Shown here piece by piece: positions 26,074-35,620 of a stretch of DNA of 64,000 nt; position 1 is the first letter of the stretch; the number at the start of each line of letters is the position of its first letter. A model generated the notes under the pieces. The model was not told where the DNA came from. It did not search any database and saw only the letters and a list, made by a program, of their open reading frames with translations. Origin of the DNA: AEGEAN-183 sp964342745. GTDB taxonomy: Bacteria > Pseudomonadota > Gammaproteobacteria > Magnimaribacterales > Magnimaribacteraceae. Both the position numbers and the translations under genes were made by a program. The DNA lies in NCBI GenBank assembly GCA_964342745.1, contig CAYFFW010000004.1:1-64000 (forward strand), read 5' to 3'.

Positions 26074-27339
26074 TTAATTCTTAGGTATTTTGTAATTTTT
26101 AAGCTTTTTCTTTAACAATTTACTTCTTAAAGAAGCAATCACTGGGATACCGTCTTTGTAAGGAGGATAAGCTTCTCCTTGTATAAGTGGTTCTAGGTAA
26201 TTTTTACAGGACTTAGTGATTCCAAAACCATCTTTAGAAATATAACTTCTAGGCATCTTTTTCTCTTTATTAGCTACCTTTGTAAGAGCAACTTTATCTA
26301 TTTTCCATGAGTATTTTTTAGTTCTACCCCTCTTGATAATAGGCATCACTGCATTCTCGCCGTTAATTACAAGTTTGATTGCTGCTTGCCCTACTGAGTA
26401 GGCTTGTTCCAAATCAGTTTGAGAAGAGATGTGCCTTGCTGATCTTTGAAGGTAGTCAGAAACCGCCCAATGATATTTATATCCTAAAGAAGAATTAATA
26501 ATCGAAGCAATCTGTGGAGCTACACCACCTAACTGTTTGTGTCCAAAGGCATCTCGGGTACCTGCATCAGCTAAGAAATTACCCCTTCTATCTCTTACAC
26601 CTTCAGAAACAATGATTACACAATAACCATTTTTCTTAACAGAAGATCTTACCTTAGAAATCATCTTATTTTTATTGAAAGTTATTTCAGGAAAAAGAAT
26701 TAAGTGTGGTGGATCGCCTTCATTTTGTTTCGCTAAACCTGCAGATGCAGCAATCCATCCAGCATGCCTGCCCATAACTTCTAAAATAAAAACTTTAGTT
26801 GAAGTTTCTGACATACTTAAGACATCTAACCCAGCTTCTCTAGTGGAAACAGCTATATATTTAGCGACTGAACCAAATCCAGGACAGTTATCTGTGAAAG
26901 GAATATCATTATCAACTGTTTTTGGAATACCTATACACTGAACAGGAAAGCCCATTTCTTTTGTAAAATTCGCAATCTTATTTGCTGTATCTTGAGAATC
27001 TCCACCTCCGTTATAGAAGAAATATCCTATATTGTGGGCTACAAAAATGTCTAATAACCGCTGATATTCACTTATACTTTCCTTGGGATCTTTAAGTTTA
27101 TATCTACAAGAACCAAAGACTCCTCCTGGAGTATATTTAAGTTTAGAAATTTCTTTAGCAGACTCTACACTGGTATCTATTATCTCTTCTCTTAATGCCC
27201 CTAATATTCCATTCTTTGCGGCATAGATTTTTCCAATTTCTTTTGATTTTCTGCCTGCTTCTATTACACCAGCTGCTGTTGCATTGATTACTGAAGTTAC
27301 CCCACCAGACTGAGCGTAAAGGACATTTCTCTTTTTCAT
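26074..27339 (-). CDS. PPi-type 6-phosphofructokinase
   Basis: 421 residues, longer than ATP-type PfkA and fitting the PPi-dependent branch. Motifs: A-Q-S-G-G-V-T-S at the N-terminus, G-G-G-D-S-Q-D-T-A (Asp at the phosphoryl-donor site rather than the ATP-type G-G-x-G-S), P-K-T-V-D-N-D in the active site, and M-G-R-H-A-G-W for fructose-6-phosphate binding. Members convert fructose-6-phosphate and fructose-1,6-bisphosphate reversibly. The donor cannot be proved by sequence alone. Divergent from mpl with 62 bases between. Confidence 0.88.
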   Translation of the reverse strand: MKKRNVLYAQSGGVTSVINATAAGVIEAGRKSKEIGKIYAAKNGILGALREEIIDTSVESAKEISKLKYTPGGVFGSCRYKLKDPKESISEYQRLLDIFVAHNIGYFFYNGGGDSQDTANKIANFTKEMGFPVQCIGIPKTVDNDIPFTDNCPGFGSVAKYIAVSTREAGLDVLSMSETSTKVFILEVMGRHAGWIAASAGLAKQNEGDPPHLILFPEITFNKNKMISKVRSSVKKNGYCVIIVSEGVRDRRGNFLADAGTRDAFGHKQLGGVAPQIASIINSSLGYKYHWAVSDYLQRSARHISSQTDLEQAYSVGQAAIKLVINGENAVMPIIKRGRTKKYSWKIDKVALTKVANKEKKMPRSYISKDGFGITKSCKNYLEPLIQGEAYPPYKDGIPVIASLRSKLLKKKLKNYKIPKN

Positions 27340-27401
27340 AGATGCGATGTTACTTAAATCTTGAGCAAGAGGGAATTAAAGGAGATAGGTATAATTAAAA
27401 T

Positions 27402-28754
27402 ATGTCTTCGAAGAAAATTCATATTTTAGGCATTTGTGGTACTTTCATGGGAGGTTTGGCTCTTATAGCGAGGGAGTTGGGTTATCAGGTTTCAGGAAGT
27501 GATGAGAATGTTTATCCTCCCATGTCTGACTTACTAAAGGAACAGGGCATTAAGATTATAAAAGGGTATGAAAAGGAAAAATTGCCAGAAGCAGACGTTT
27601 ATTTAATAGGGAATGTTATTTCTAGAGGTAATGAATCTATAGAGTATATTCTTGAAAACAAACTCTCGCACACCTCTGGCCCAGCTTGGCTATCTGATAG
27701 TGTTCTAAATGACAGGGACGTAATTGCTGTAGCGGGAACTCATGGGAAAACTACAACTACCGCAATGATTACGCATACGCTTATGAAGTTAGGTTTAGAT
27801 CCCGGGTACCTCATAGCTGGTAGACCTAAAGACTTTTCTGTTTCTGCAAAACTAGGAAAAGATAAAATATTTGTGATAGAAGCTGATGAATACGATACAG
27901 CTTTTTTTGATAAAAGAGCAAAACTTATTCACTACCAACCAGAAGTTTTAATTATCAACAATTTAGAATTTGATCACGCAGATATATATTCAAATCTAGA
28001 AGAAATTCAAAAACAATTTCATAATCTCATAAGGACAATGCCTTCTGACTCTTGCATAGTATTCCCTGAAGAGGATAAAAATATTAACAAAACTCTTAAG
28101 CTAGGAGTTTGGAGTAAAAAACTCAGCTTTAATCAGAAGAAAAAAGAGTTAAATTATTTTGAGTCGAAGAACGAAGATTTTTCGCATCTTAAGTTTTTTA
28201 TTAACAACGACAATGCTGAAATTAATTGGGGCTTAATAGGAGAGCATAATGCAAGAAATGCTATGGTAGCTTTACTTGCTTTGAATCATTTTGATATTTC
28301 TCTATCTGATTCTCTAAAGGGGCTAGCAAGCTTCTCGGGTGTGTGCAGAAGGTTAGAATCGGTCATAGATAAGCCTGAATTAAAGTTATTTGATGATTTT
28401 GCTCATCATCCTACGGCCATCAAAGAAACTTTGAAAGGTGTGAGAGCTCGTTATAAAGAAAACAGAATTATTGCTTTGGTCGAGTTAAGATCAAACACTA
28501 TGAAGTCTGGTTTTCATGATGAAAAGCTTATAAAAGCTACCAGTGAAGCAGACCTAGTTTTTTGGAAAGGGGAAGATAAGATTCAACTTAAGAAGTTAAT
28601 TAGTAACTCTCCCAAAAATAATTTTTTAATTGATTCTATTGATTCTTTAGTAGAAGACTTTAAAAATAAGATCATTAAAGATAGAGATGTAATAGTAATG
28701 ATGTCGAATGGAAATTTTGATGGGCTGTCACAGGCCTTAAGATCTAGGCTTTAA
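27402..28754 (+). CDS. mpl: UDP-N-acetylmuramate:L-alanyl-gamma-D-glutamyl-meso-DAP ligase
   Basis: 450 residues. Peptidoglycan recycling enzyme that reattaches the recovered murein tripeptide to UDP-MurNAc. N-terminal G-I-C-G-T-F-M-G-G-L-A and S-G-S-D-E-N-V-Y-P-P-M-S are diagnostic of Mpl versus MurC. The ATP loop is G-T-H-G-K-T-T-T-T. D-D-F-A-H-H-P-T-A-I and the C-terminal M-S-N-G-x-F motif are present. The M19 dipeptidase gene follows four bases later, possibly linking peptide handling. Confidence 0.95.
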   Translation: MSSKKIHILGICGTFMGGLALIARELGYQVSGSDENVYPPMSDLLKEQGIKIIKGYEKEKLPEADVYLIGNVISRGNESIEYILENKLSHTSGPAWLSDSVLNDRDVIAVAGTHGKTTTTAMITHTLMKLGLDPGYLIAGRPKDFSVSAKLGKDKIFVIEADEYDTAFFDKRAKLIHYQPEVLIINNLEFDHADIYSNLEEIQKQFHNLIRTMPSDSCIVFPEEDKNINKTLKLGVWSKKLSFNQKKKELNYFESKNEDFSHLKFFINNDNAEINWGLIGEHNARNAMVALLALNHFDISLSDSLKGLASFSGVCRRLESVIDKPELKLFDDFAHHPTAIKETLKGVRARYKENRIIALVELRSNTMKSGFHDEKLIKATSEADLVFWKGEDKIQLKKLISNSPKNNFLIDSIDSLVEDFKNKIIKDRDVIVMMSNGNFDGLSQALRSRL

Positions 28755-28758
28755 AGAT

Positions 28759-29958
28759 ATGAAGATATTAACTTTAGCCTTAGTAAGTTTACTAATGTCT
28801 TGTACTGAGCAAGAGAAAATTTTAAATGCTGAAGATCTTGCGCAAGAGCTACTAATAATCGACTCTCACATAGATGTACCTTACCGGTTATGGCGTCAGA
28901 ATTTAAATGGTTTGGAAATTGAAAATATATCCCTCTCAACTGAAGGTGATTTTGATTTTATAAGGGCGAGAAAAGGAGGTCTAAATGTTCCTTTCTTTTC
29001 AATATATTTACCTGCATCAACCCAGGAAGATGGGACTTCTCATGATATGGCAAAAGAGTTGATAGATATGATCGAAGACATTGTAACCCTGCATTCGGAC
29101 AAGTTTCTATTAGTAAAGTCTGTTGATGATTTATCTTCTCTAACTAAACAAAATAAGATAGGTATAGCTTTAGGTATGGAAAACGGAGCTCCTATTCAGG
29201 GCGATCTTTCTAGAGTGAAATATTATTTTGATAGAGGTATTCGTTACATTACCTTAACTCATTCTAAGAGTAACCACATTAGTGATTCTTCTTACGACGA
29301 CAACATCCAATGGGAAGGGCTCAGCGACTTTGGAAAAAGTTTAATTGAGGAAATGAACAAAGTAGGAATTATGATTGATGTGTCACATGTTAATGATGAA
29401 GCTTTTTATCAAGCAGTAGAATTAAGCCAAGTACCTGTCATAGCGAGCCATTCTTCATTAAGGTATTTCACCCCAGGATTTGAAAGAAATGTAGATGATA
29501 AAATGTTGAAGAAACTAGCTGAAAAAGGGGGAGTATTACAGATAAATTTTGGAAGTAGTTTTATTAGTCAAAGATCAAGGGACTATGTAGATCAGGTCAA
29601 TAAATTCTTAGATAAAAAGTTTGGTATAGAAAGGGAAGAAATTTCTCAAAAGGAAATAGTCGAAGCAAGAAATGAATTTATCCAAAATAATCCTTACCCA
29701 TTTGCAACTATTAACGAGGTTTTAGATCACTTTGATAGGGTTGTAAGCTTAGTAGGTATTGATCATGTAGGAATTGGATCTGATTATGACGGAGTAGGCA
29801 ATACTTTACCCATTGGTTTAAAAGATGTATCTACTTACCCAGCTTTAATCGAAGCTTTATTGGAAAGAGGGTATAGCAAGGAAGATCTAGAAAAAATTTT
29901 AGGAGGAAATCTAGTAAGAGTTTGGTTAGAAGTTGAGAGATATGCAAGCCAAAGCTAA
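28759..29958 (+). CDS. Membrane dipeptidase lipoprotein (peptidase M19)
   Basis: 399 residues. A short lipoprotein signal ends in L-L-M-S-C (Cys15), so the enzyme is exported and lipid-anchored. Zinc-site motif D-S-H-I-D-V-P (His-x-Asp), then S-H-V-N-D-E-A, A-S-H-S-S-L-R and G-S-D-Y-D-G-V follow as in renal dipeptidase-like M19 enzymes, which cleave dipeptides and often D-amino-acid ends. ATG four bases after mpl. The 3' end overlaps the next gene. Confidence 0.92.
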   Translation: MKILTLALVSLLMSCTEQEKILNAEDLAQELLIIDSHIDVPYRLWRQNLNGLEIENISLSTEGDFDFIRARKGGLNVPFFSIYLPASTQEDGTSHDMAKELIDMIEDIVTLHSDKFLLVKSVDDLSSLTKQNKIGIALGMENGAPIQGDLSRVKYYFDRGIRYITLTHSKSNHISDSSYDDNIQWEGLSDFGKSLIEEMNKVGIMIDVSHVNDEAFYQAVELSQVPVIASHSSLRYFTPGFERNVDDKMLKKLAEKGGVLQINFGSSFISQRSRDYVDQVNKFLDKKFGIEREEISQKEIVEARNEFIQNNPYPFATINEVLDHFDRVVSLVGIDHVGIGSDYDGVGNTLPIGLKDVSTYPALIEALLERGYSKEDLEKILGGNLVRVWLEVERYASQS

Positions 29959-30550
29959 TTTTTCTAAGGAAATTCCTATATTTCCTTTAACTGTCAATGT
30001 TTTACCTGGCGGATACTTACCTTTACAGATTTTTGAACCAAGATATTTAGATATGGTTAAGTCCTGTATGAGCAAAGAAACAGGTTTTTGTGTTGTTTTA
30101 CTTAGGGGACATCAAGAAGCAAAAAGAACAAACCTTCCTGATCACTCTCCAATAGGGACTTACGTAGAAATAATAGATTTTAACCAGTTAGAAAATGGTC
30201 TGTTAGGTATCACTGTACAAGGTCAATATAGAATTAAAATTTTAGATAGAAAGGCCCAAGAAGATGGTTTGATTATTGGAGATTCTATAGAACATCCTGA
30301 AGAAGATGAGTCAGTCTCTCTAGAACCACAATATAAAGAAATTTGGAGAATCTTAAGAGAAATATCTAATCACGAAGATATTAAAAAATTAAACTTAAGC
30401 ATAGATTTTGATAATTCATCAAGTGTTGCTTATAACCTGGCTAGTCTATTGCCTATAACTCCACCTGAAAGACAGAACATATTAGAATTTCAATCAAATG
30501 TGGATAGATTTGATCATCTTCAAAAAATCGTTAAACAACTAGGAGGTTAG
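29942..30550 (+). CDS. Lon N-terminal-domain (LON substrate-binding) protein
   Basis: 202 residues. A stand-alone version of the substrate-binding LON domain, without protease or ATPase parts. P-I-F-P-L-T-V-N-V-L-P-G-G at the start and F-E-P-R-Y-L-D-M, then G-T-Y-V-E-I-I-D-F, are typical. ATG at 29942 is preferred over TTG at 29933. It begins inside the end of the M19 gene, so it is translated from the same transcript. Role in proteolysis is not established for the stand-alone family. Confidence 0.85.
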   Translation: MQAKANFSKEIPIFPLTVNVLPGGYLPLQIFEPRYLDMVKSCMSKETGFCVVLLRGHQEAKRTNLPDHSPIGTYVEIIDFNQLENGLLGITVQGQYRIKILDRKAQEDGLIIGDSIEHPEEDESVSLEPQYKEIWRILREISNHEDIKKLNLSIDFDNSSSVAYNLASLLPITPPERQNILEFQSNVDRFDHLQKIVKQLGG

Positions 30551-30557
30551 GCCTAAA

Positions 30558-31589
30558 TCAATCTGGGTCAGAAATTTTAAGTAATTGTTTACCAAAGTTC
30601 TGTCCTGTAAACAGCCTTATTAGCGTATCAGGTGCATTTTCAATTCCTTCTTGAACGTCTTCTAGGTATGTTACTTTTCCTGCTTCAACCCATTCCCTTA
30701 AACTGCTTATCGCTTCTGGGAATCTTTCTAGGTAATCAAGAACGATAAAGCCTTCCATCTTAGCCCTATTTATTACAAGCGACATGTAATTAGAAGGTCC
30801 AGGAGAGGGTACCTCATTATTGTAAGTAGATATGGCCCCGCACAATACTATTCTTGCATTCATATTTATCAACATTAAAGATGTGTTAAGGAATTCACCT
30901 CCAACATTATCAAAAACTACATCTATACCATTTGGACATAGCTCACTTAAAGCTTCAGATAAATCAGAGTTTTTATAATCTATAGCAGCATCAAAATTAG
31001 CTTCTTCGGTCAGCCATCTGCATTTCTTAGCTCCTCCAGCAATTCCAATGACCTTACACCCTTTTATTTTTGCTATTTGTCCTGCAACAGATCCTGTGGC
31101 TCCTGCAGCACCAGAAATCACAACAGTTTCCCCTTCTTTAGGTTCACCAATATCCAATAATCCAAAATATGCAGTCAACCCAGTAACTCCATAAACACTT
31201 AAGGAGGCAGTTGGAGGTATATTTTCTGGAATTTTAGAGGCATTCATAAAACCTGCAGTACCATCAGTTATAGCAAATTCTTGCCAACCAAAACTACCTT
31301 GTACAAAATCACCAGGTTTAAAGTCTGTAAGATTGGATTCTATAACTTGAGAAATTGTGCTTGAGCGCATAACTTCACCTATCTGAACTGGAGGCATGTA
31401 ACTTTTCATATCATTAAGCCAACCTCTTTGAGTTGGGTCAAAACCAAAGTAGAGATTTTTTAAAAGCATTTGGTTCTCTTTAATTTCCTGCATCTCCTCT
31501 TCTTCAAATATAAAATTCTCTTTACTCACCATCCCTTTGGGCCTAGAAGATAAGACCCATTTTCTGTTTTTTAAGTTTTTTAAAGTCAT
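30558..31589 (-). CDS. NADP-dependent medium-chain reductase (CurA/leukotriene-reductase-like)
   Basis: 343 residues, zinc-free MDR fold. Rossmann motif G-A-A-G-A-T-G-S-V-A-G-Q near residues 150-165, G-I-A-G-G-A-K-K-C and V-F-D-N-V-G-G-E are typical of prostaglandin/leukotriene reductases and bacterial CurA, which reduce the alkene of enones and enals. N-terminal N-R-K-W-V-L-S-S-R-P-K-G matches the subgroup. It lies nine bases downstream of the carotenoid oxygenase, so an apocarotenal or other aldehyde/enone from that enzyme is a plausible but unproven substrate. Confidence 0.9.
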   Translation of the reverse strand: MTLKNLKNRKWVLSSRPKGMVSKENFIFEEEEMQEIKENQMLLKNLYFGFDPTQRGWLNDMKSYMPPVQIGEVMRSSTISQVIESNLTDFKPGDFVQGSFGWQEFAITDGTAGFMNASKIPENIPPTASLSVYGVTGLTAYFGLLDIGEPKEGETVVISGAAGATGSVAGQIAKIKGCKVIGIAGGAKKCRWLTEEANFDAAIDYKNSDLSEALSELCPNGIDVVFDNVGGEFLNTSLMLINMNARIVLCGAISTYNNEVPSPGPSNYMSLVINRAKMEGFIVLDYLERFPEAISSLREWVEAGKVTYLEDVQEGIENAPDTLIRLFTGQNFGKQLLKISDPD

Positions 31590-31598
31590 AATTTAGTT

Positions 31599-33002
31599 TT
31601 ATCCTTGTCTCCAATTACCATGAAAACCGTAAGGTATTCTGTGGGGTAAATGCGCTGTAGCTATTGGACCTGAATCCACATTCATAGCATTAAAAATTAA
31701 TAAGTCCGATCTATTTTCATTACCCCTGTAAGCTAGGGCTATTAAATAACCATCTCCCTCTTCAGATTCTTTCGATGAAGGAACAAAAATAGGTTCTCCT
31801 ATAGCATCTACTTTATCTTTTAAAGTATAAACTTTTTTTGTTTGGGTTTTATGATCACGATGAGTGATAGAGTTAAAACTGATACCAGGGGGATGATCTC
31901 CAACACTAGAAGCATAAAAGCCATGCCTATAATTCAACATACTAAACCTCTCATCCAATCTAGGAAATTCTCCTATATCCTCATCTAAGTAATTTTTGTT
32001 AATTTTCCCTGAATTAGAAGACAAGTCTATTTCCCACCTGTTTAGTCTAGCTTCTGCCTTTTTAGGGTCTGGAGCAGAGCCATCTACATGGGGGAATAGT
32101 GGAGCTTCTTCAAATTGCATCATATCTGCAACAATCTTATCTCCATCTGTATAAGCATTCATTGGATGAAATACATAACAAGGATCATCTTCAATCCACT
32201 TAATATCTTCAACAGACCCATCTCTTGGCATGACACCAATATAAGAGGGCATGCTTCCATTCCAAGCTATAGGAGAATTACCTTTTACAGCCTCTTCAAA
32301 ATCAATAACTAGAGGAAAGATAGGGAATATCACATGCTCAGAAGTGACAATAAAGTCATGGACCATACTTGAATATGGAGCATTGAATTCAGAATATCGA
32401 GTTAATTTTCCATCAGCATCAATCACAAAAAAAGTTAATTTTTTATCGCCGAAACCATAACTGAAGGCAAACATTTCTCCTGTTAATGGGTCTATCTTTG
32501 GATGGGCAGTCATAGGAGACAGCAACTTACCTTCATAGTCGTAAGACCCTATTGATTCAAGAGAGATTGGATCTATTTCAAAAGGAAGATGACCTTCTTC
32601 AAGAGCTAAAAGCTTGTCCTTATGAAAGATAATGTTTGTATTTGCTGTTCCATCTTCTCCTTCAGGATTCCATTCTGGGTCAGGATCCATAGGATTTAAC
32701 AAGTTTATTAGAGATCTGCCTGCTTTTCTTTCTTGTTTCCATTTTGATGTCTTTACCCATCGATTTTTATAGGAAACATTTCCGTTTTCAAAATTAAAAG
32801 CATGTATCATCCCATCCCCACCAAACCAATGGTAGTGACCACCTCTAGGGGGAAACTGAGGGTCAGGACCGTTACGATAGTAACTTCCAAATAAATCTTT
32901 AGGTATCTCTCCTTCAACAATTAGGTCATTCAGGTCGCTTTCCATTCTTAGAGGGGCAAAATTACCGTTTAGATTTATGTGATCAGGATAAGTTGTTGTC
33001 AT
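31599..33002 (-). CDS. Carotenoid/stilbene cleavage oxygenase (RPE65 family)
   Basis: 467 residues. Non-heme iron dioxygenase of the seven-bladed propeller type. Candidate iron-ligand His residues sit in T-A-H-P-K, M-V-H-D-F, F-H-P-M-N-A-Y and near the C-terminus F-H-G-N-W. The N-terminal G-S-Y-Y-R-N-G-P-D-P and F-G-G-D-G-M-I-H-A match the family. Members split carotenoids, apocarotenoids or lignin stilbenes. No carotenoid synthesis or rhodopsin gene is in the window. Downstream gene is an MDR reductase; DedA lies 45 bases upstream on the same strand. Confidence 0.95.
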   Translation of the reverse strand: MTTTYPDHINLNGNFAPLRMESDLNDLIVEGEIPKDLFGSYYRNGPDPQFPPRGGHYHWFGGDGMIHAFNFENGNVSYKNRWVKTSKWKQERKAGRSLINLLNPMDPDPEWNPEGEDGTANTNIIFHKDKLLALEEGHLPFEIDPISLESIGSYDYEGKLLSPMTAHPKIDPLTGEMFAFSYGFGDKKLTFFVIDADGKLTRYSEFNAPYSSMVHDFIVTSEHVIFPIFPLVIDFEEAVKGNSPIAWNGSMPSYIGVMPRDGSVEDIKWIEDDPCYVFHPMNAYTDGDKIVADMMQFEEAPLFPHVDGSAPDPKKAEARLNRWEIDLSSNSGKINKNYLDEDIGEFPRLDERFSMLNYRHGFYASSVGDHPPGISFNSITHRDHKTQTKKVYTLKDKVDAIGEPIFVPSSKESEEGDGYLIALAYRGNENRSDLLIFNAMNVDSGPIATAHLPHRIPYGFHGNWRQG

Positions 33003-33047
33003 TTTTATTCCTTATTTTTTTAAATTAAGTTTATCATCAGTAGATAA

Positions 33048-33647
33048 TTATTTTTTACTAACTAAATATCTTGCTAAAAAAAGAAAAACAATAGCTAAAG
33101 CTATTAGTCCTGCAGCTAAAGTAAAATTTCCAGAGTCGTCAATAGCTGACTTAGCAGCAAAGTAGCCTGGTAATGTATATAGAGGAGCCCAAATAAGCCC
33201 CGATATTAGGTCTACCGTGATGAAAACTTTTAAGTCCATTCCAAGTGATCCTACAGTTACTGGGATTAGTGGTCTAACAGGACCAACAAATCTGCCTAGA
33301 AATACACCTGGAATTCCATAATTATCTGAGAATTTACGACCTTGTTCTAACCATAAAGGATTGTTTTTAAAAGGCCAAACCCTATCTATTTTATTACTAA
33401 GGTATTTCCCTATAAAAAAACTTAGTATATCCGCTAAACAACTCGATATATAAACTAAAGATACTACTTGAAAAACAGAAAGATTCGTTGATGCAGATAA
33501 GCCGGAAATAGCAGCTAGTAAAACTACACCTGGAATTATTATCCCAATTAAAGCAAAAGATTCTATAAATGCTGCGGAACAAAGTCCTAGGACAATCCAT
33601 TCAGGATTTTGTTGTAACCATAGGGTTACTGCTCCGATATCAAACAT
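33048..33647 (-). CDS. DedA-family membrane protein
   Basis: 199 residues, polytopic inner-membrane protein with about five hydrophobic segments. The signature F-L-G-R-F-V-G-P-V-R-P and the preceding G-x-x-I-P-G-V motifs match DedA/SNARE-associated (VTT) proteins, which flip or maintain phospholipids and affect membrane potential. Its first segment follows the usual W-L-Q-Q-N-P. Divergent from proA with 46 bases between. Confidence 0.92.
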   Translation of the reverse strand: MFDIGAVTLWLQQNPEWIVLGLCSAAFIESFALIGIIIPGVVLLAAISGLSASTNLSVFQVVSLVYISSCLADILSFFIGKYLSNKIDRVWPFKNNPLWLEQGRKFSDNYGIPGVFLGRFVGPVRPLIPVTVGSLGMDLKVFITVDLISGLIWAPLYTLPGYFAAKSAIDDSGNFTLAAGLIALAIVFLFLARYLVSKK

Positions 33648-33693
33648 CTTATAATCCGTTTTTTATTTTTGCTTTCCTATAGAATATTTGATT

Positions 33694-34962
33694 ATGAAAG
33701 ATAGTAAAGACATTACTGCATATATGGGATTGATAGGTTCTAGGGCTAAGGAAGCTTCAGAAGTTCTTGCAGGTTTATCTAGTGAGAAGAAGAATTCAGC
33801 TTTAAAAGAAATGGCAAAAGCTATTGAAGAAGACAGGAAGGAAATAATTAAAGCAAACTCTCAGGATTTATCAGAAGCTAAAACTAAAAAAATAGGTGAG
33901 TCACTGGTAGATAGATTGGAATTAAATAATTTAAGAATCGATTCTATGATATCTGGGCTTTTATCAGTTTCAGAATTAGAAGACCCAATTGGTCGAATAA
34001 AAGAATTAAACGCAACGCCTTCAGGTATAAAAATAAGTCAGATGAGGGTACCGCTTGGGGTAATAGGGATTATTTATGAATCTAGGCCTAATGTTACTGC
34101 TGACGCAGCTGCTTTGTGCTTAAAGTCAGGAAACTCATGTATTTTAAGGGGTGGTTCTGAGTCTTTCAAAACTAATTCAATAATCACAAAAAGTCTCAAA
34201 AGAGGATTATTAGAATCTGGTTTACCAGAGAACTCTATAGAGTTGGTAGATACAACTGACAGAGAGGCCGTAAAGATTTTATTGGGCATGCATAGATGGA
34301 TAGACGTAATAATTCCTAGAGGCGGTAAAGGTTTGGTTAAGTTAATCTCTAATGAAGCAAAGGTTCCAGTCATAAAACATTTAGATGGAATTTGTCATGT
34401 TTATCTAGATGAAGACTGTGAATTAGAAAAAGCTTTATCCATTGCCGTTAATGCAAAAACTTACAGATTTGGTATTTGTGGTGCAATGGAAACTCTATTG
34501 ATTCATAAGAATATTGCTCAAAAGGTTTTACCTTATCTCAAGAAAGAATTTGATGAAAAAAATGTTGAGTTAAGGGGCTGTGAAAGGACTTTGAAATTTT
34601 TAAGCATTTCTGAAGCTAAAGATGAGGACTGGGTAACTGAATACTTGGCTCCAATATTATCTATAAAAATAGTAGATGATCTTAACTCAGCTATTAAACA
34701 TATAAACCACTTTGGATCTTCCCATACTGACAGCATAGTTACTGAAGATAAACAGAAAGTTTCAGTATTTATGAGAGAGGTAGATTCGAGTTCTGTCATG
34801 CATAATTTACCAACTTGCTGGGCTGACGGCTTTGAGTATGGCTTAGGCGCTGAAGTTGGAATTTCTACAGACAAGTTCCATGCGAGAGGACCTGTTGGAC
34901 TAGAAGGACTCACTTCACTTAAGTACATAGTTGAAGGCAACGCTGAACTTAGAAAAAATTAG
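33694..34962 (+). CDS. proA: Gamma-glutamyl phosphate reductase
   Basis: 422 residues. Second step of proline synthesis: reduces glutamyl-5-phosphate to the semialdehyde with NADPH. The N-terminal A-S-E-V-L-A-G-L-S, the Y-E-S-R-P-N-V-T-A-D-A motif, R-G-G-K-G-L and catalytic Cys in F-G-I-C-G-A-M-E-T-L-L fit. The ATG two codons after a TTG is preferred. First gene of the run to dat. proB is absent; nadD begins ten bases later. Confidence 0.95.
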   Translation: MKDSKDITAYMGLIGSRAKEASEVLAGLSSEKKNSALKEMAKAIEEDRKEIIKANSQDLSEAKTKKIGESLVDRLELNNLRIDSMISGLLSVSELEDPIGRIKELNATPSGIKISQMRVPLGVIGIIYESRPNVTADAAALCLKSGNSCILRGGSESFKTNSIITKSLKRGLLESGLPENSIELVDTTDREAVKILLGMHRWIDVIIPRGGKGLVKLISNEAKVPVIKHLDGICHVYLDEDCELEKALSIAVNAKTYRFGICGAMETLLIHKNIAQKVLPYLKKEFDEKNVELRGCERTLKFLSISEAKDEDWVTEYLAPILSIKIVDDLNSAIKHINHFGSSHTDSIVTEDKQKVSVFMREVDSSSVMHNLPTCWADGFEYGLGAEVGISTDKFHARGPVGLEGLTSLKYIVEGNAELRKN

Positions 34963-34972
34963 TTTTTATTAA

Positions 34973-35620
34973 ATGCCAAAGATAGTAGGAGTTTTTGGAG
35001 GTACTTTTAACCCTGTACACAATGGTCATGTACAAACTTTATCTGAATTAGTAAAAATAATTCCTTTCGAAAAGATACTAGTTATACCTAACTTTCAACC
35101 ACCTCATAGAGAAAATACTGAAGTTTCATTTGAACATAGATATAAGATGACTTCTCTTGCCTTTAAGGATCTCAATGAGGTAATTGTTGATGATAGAGAT
35201 AAGATTAGAGGGGGTGTTTCCTATGCGATTGAAACCGTTGAAGAAGTTATTAATGAAGAGAAAAAAGCTAGGGTTGTCATGATTGTTGGCTCTGATTCTT
35301 TTGCAGAAATACAATCTTGGTATAAATGGAGAGAATTATTGAGATTAGTTGATTTTATTGTAATGAAAAGACCTGATATGCCTCTTTTTAAAAATAAAGA
35401 AGCTAATGATATGGTTAGTCACTTAAACTATTCTGAAGAGCTAATTAAAAGGAATAAGAAAAAAAATGTTTTTGAAATTGAGGTTACCCCTTTTAGAATT
35501 TCTTCTTCACTTATTAGAAAGAATATTGCCCAAGGTAGGGAAGTAGATAATTTTTTAGATCCATCTGTTAAAGATTACTTGGAAGAGAATCACCTATATG
35601 TCAAAAAAGATACAACCTAG
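34973..35620 (+). CDS. nadD: Nicotinate-nucleotide adenylyltransferase
   Basis: 215 residues. Adenylates nicotinic acid mononucleotide in NAD synthesis. F-G-G-T-F-N-P-V-H-N-G-H contains the nucleotidyltransferase G-x-F-x-P-x-H-x-G-H, and late I-S-S-S-L-I-R-K is the C-terminal consensus. The coding region overlaps the start of rsfS by 23 bases, so the two are probably co-translated. This position between proA and rsfS is the usual gammaproteobacterial one. Confidence 0.96.
   Translation: MPKIVGVFGGTFNPVHNGHVQTLSELVKIIPFEKILVIPNFQPPHRENTEVSFEHRYKMTSLAFKDLNEVIVDDRDKIRGGVSYAIETVEEVINEEKKARVVMIVGSDSFAEIQSWYKWRELLRLVDFIVMKRPDMPLFKNKEANDMVSHLNYSEELIKRNKKKNVFEIEVTPFRISSSLIRKNIAQGREVDNFLDPSVKDYLEENHLYVKKDTT

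Noticed and set aside
33031..33047. TTATC/GATAA hairpin followed by T-run, terminator-like
   Set aside because: The T-run faces the plus strand, where no gene ends, and part is the DedA stop region; AT-only stem is weak.
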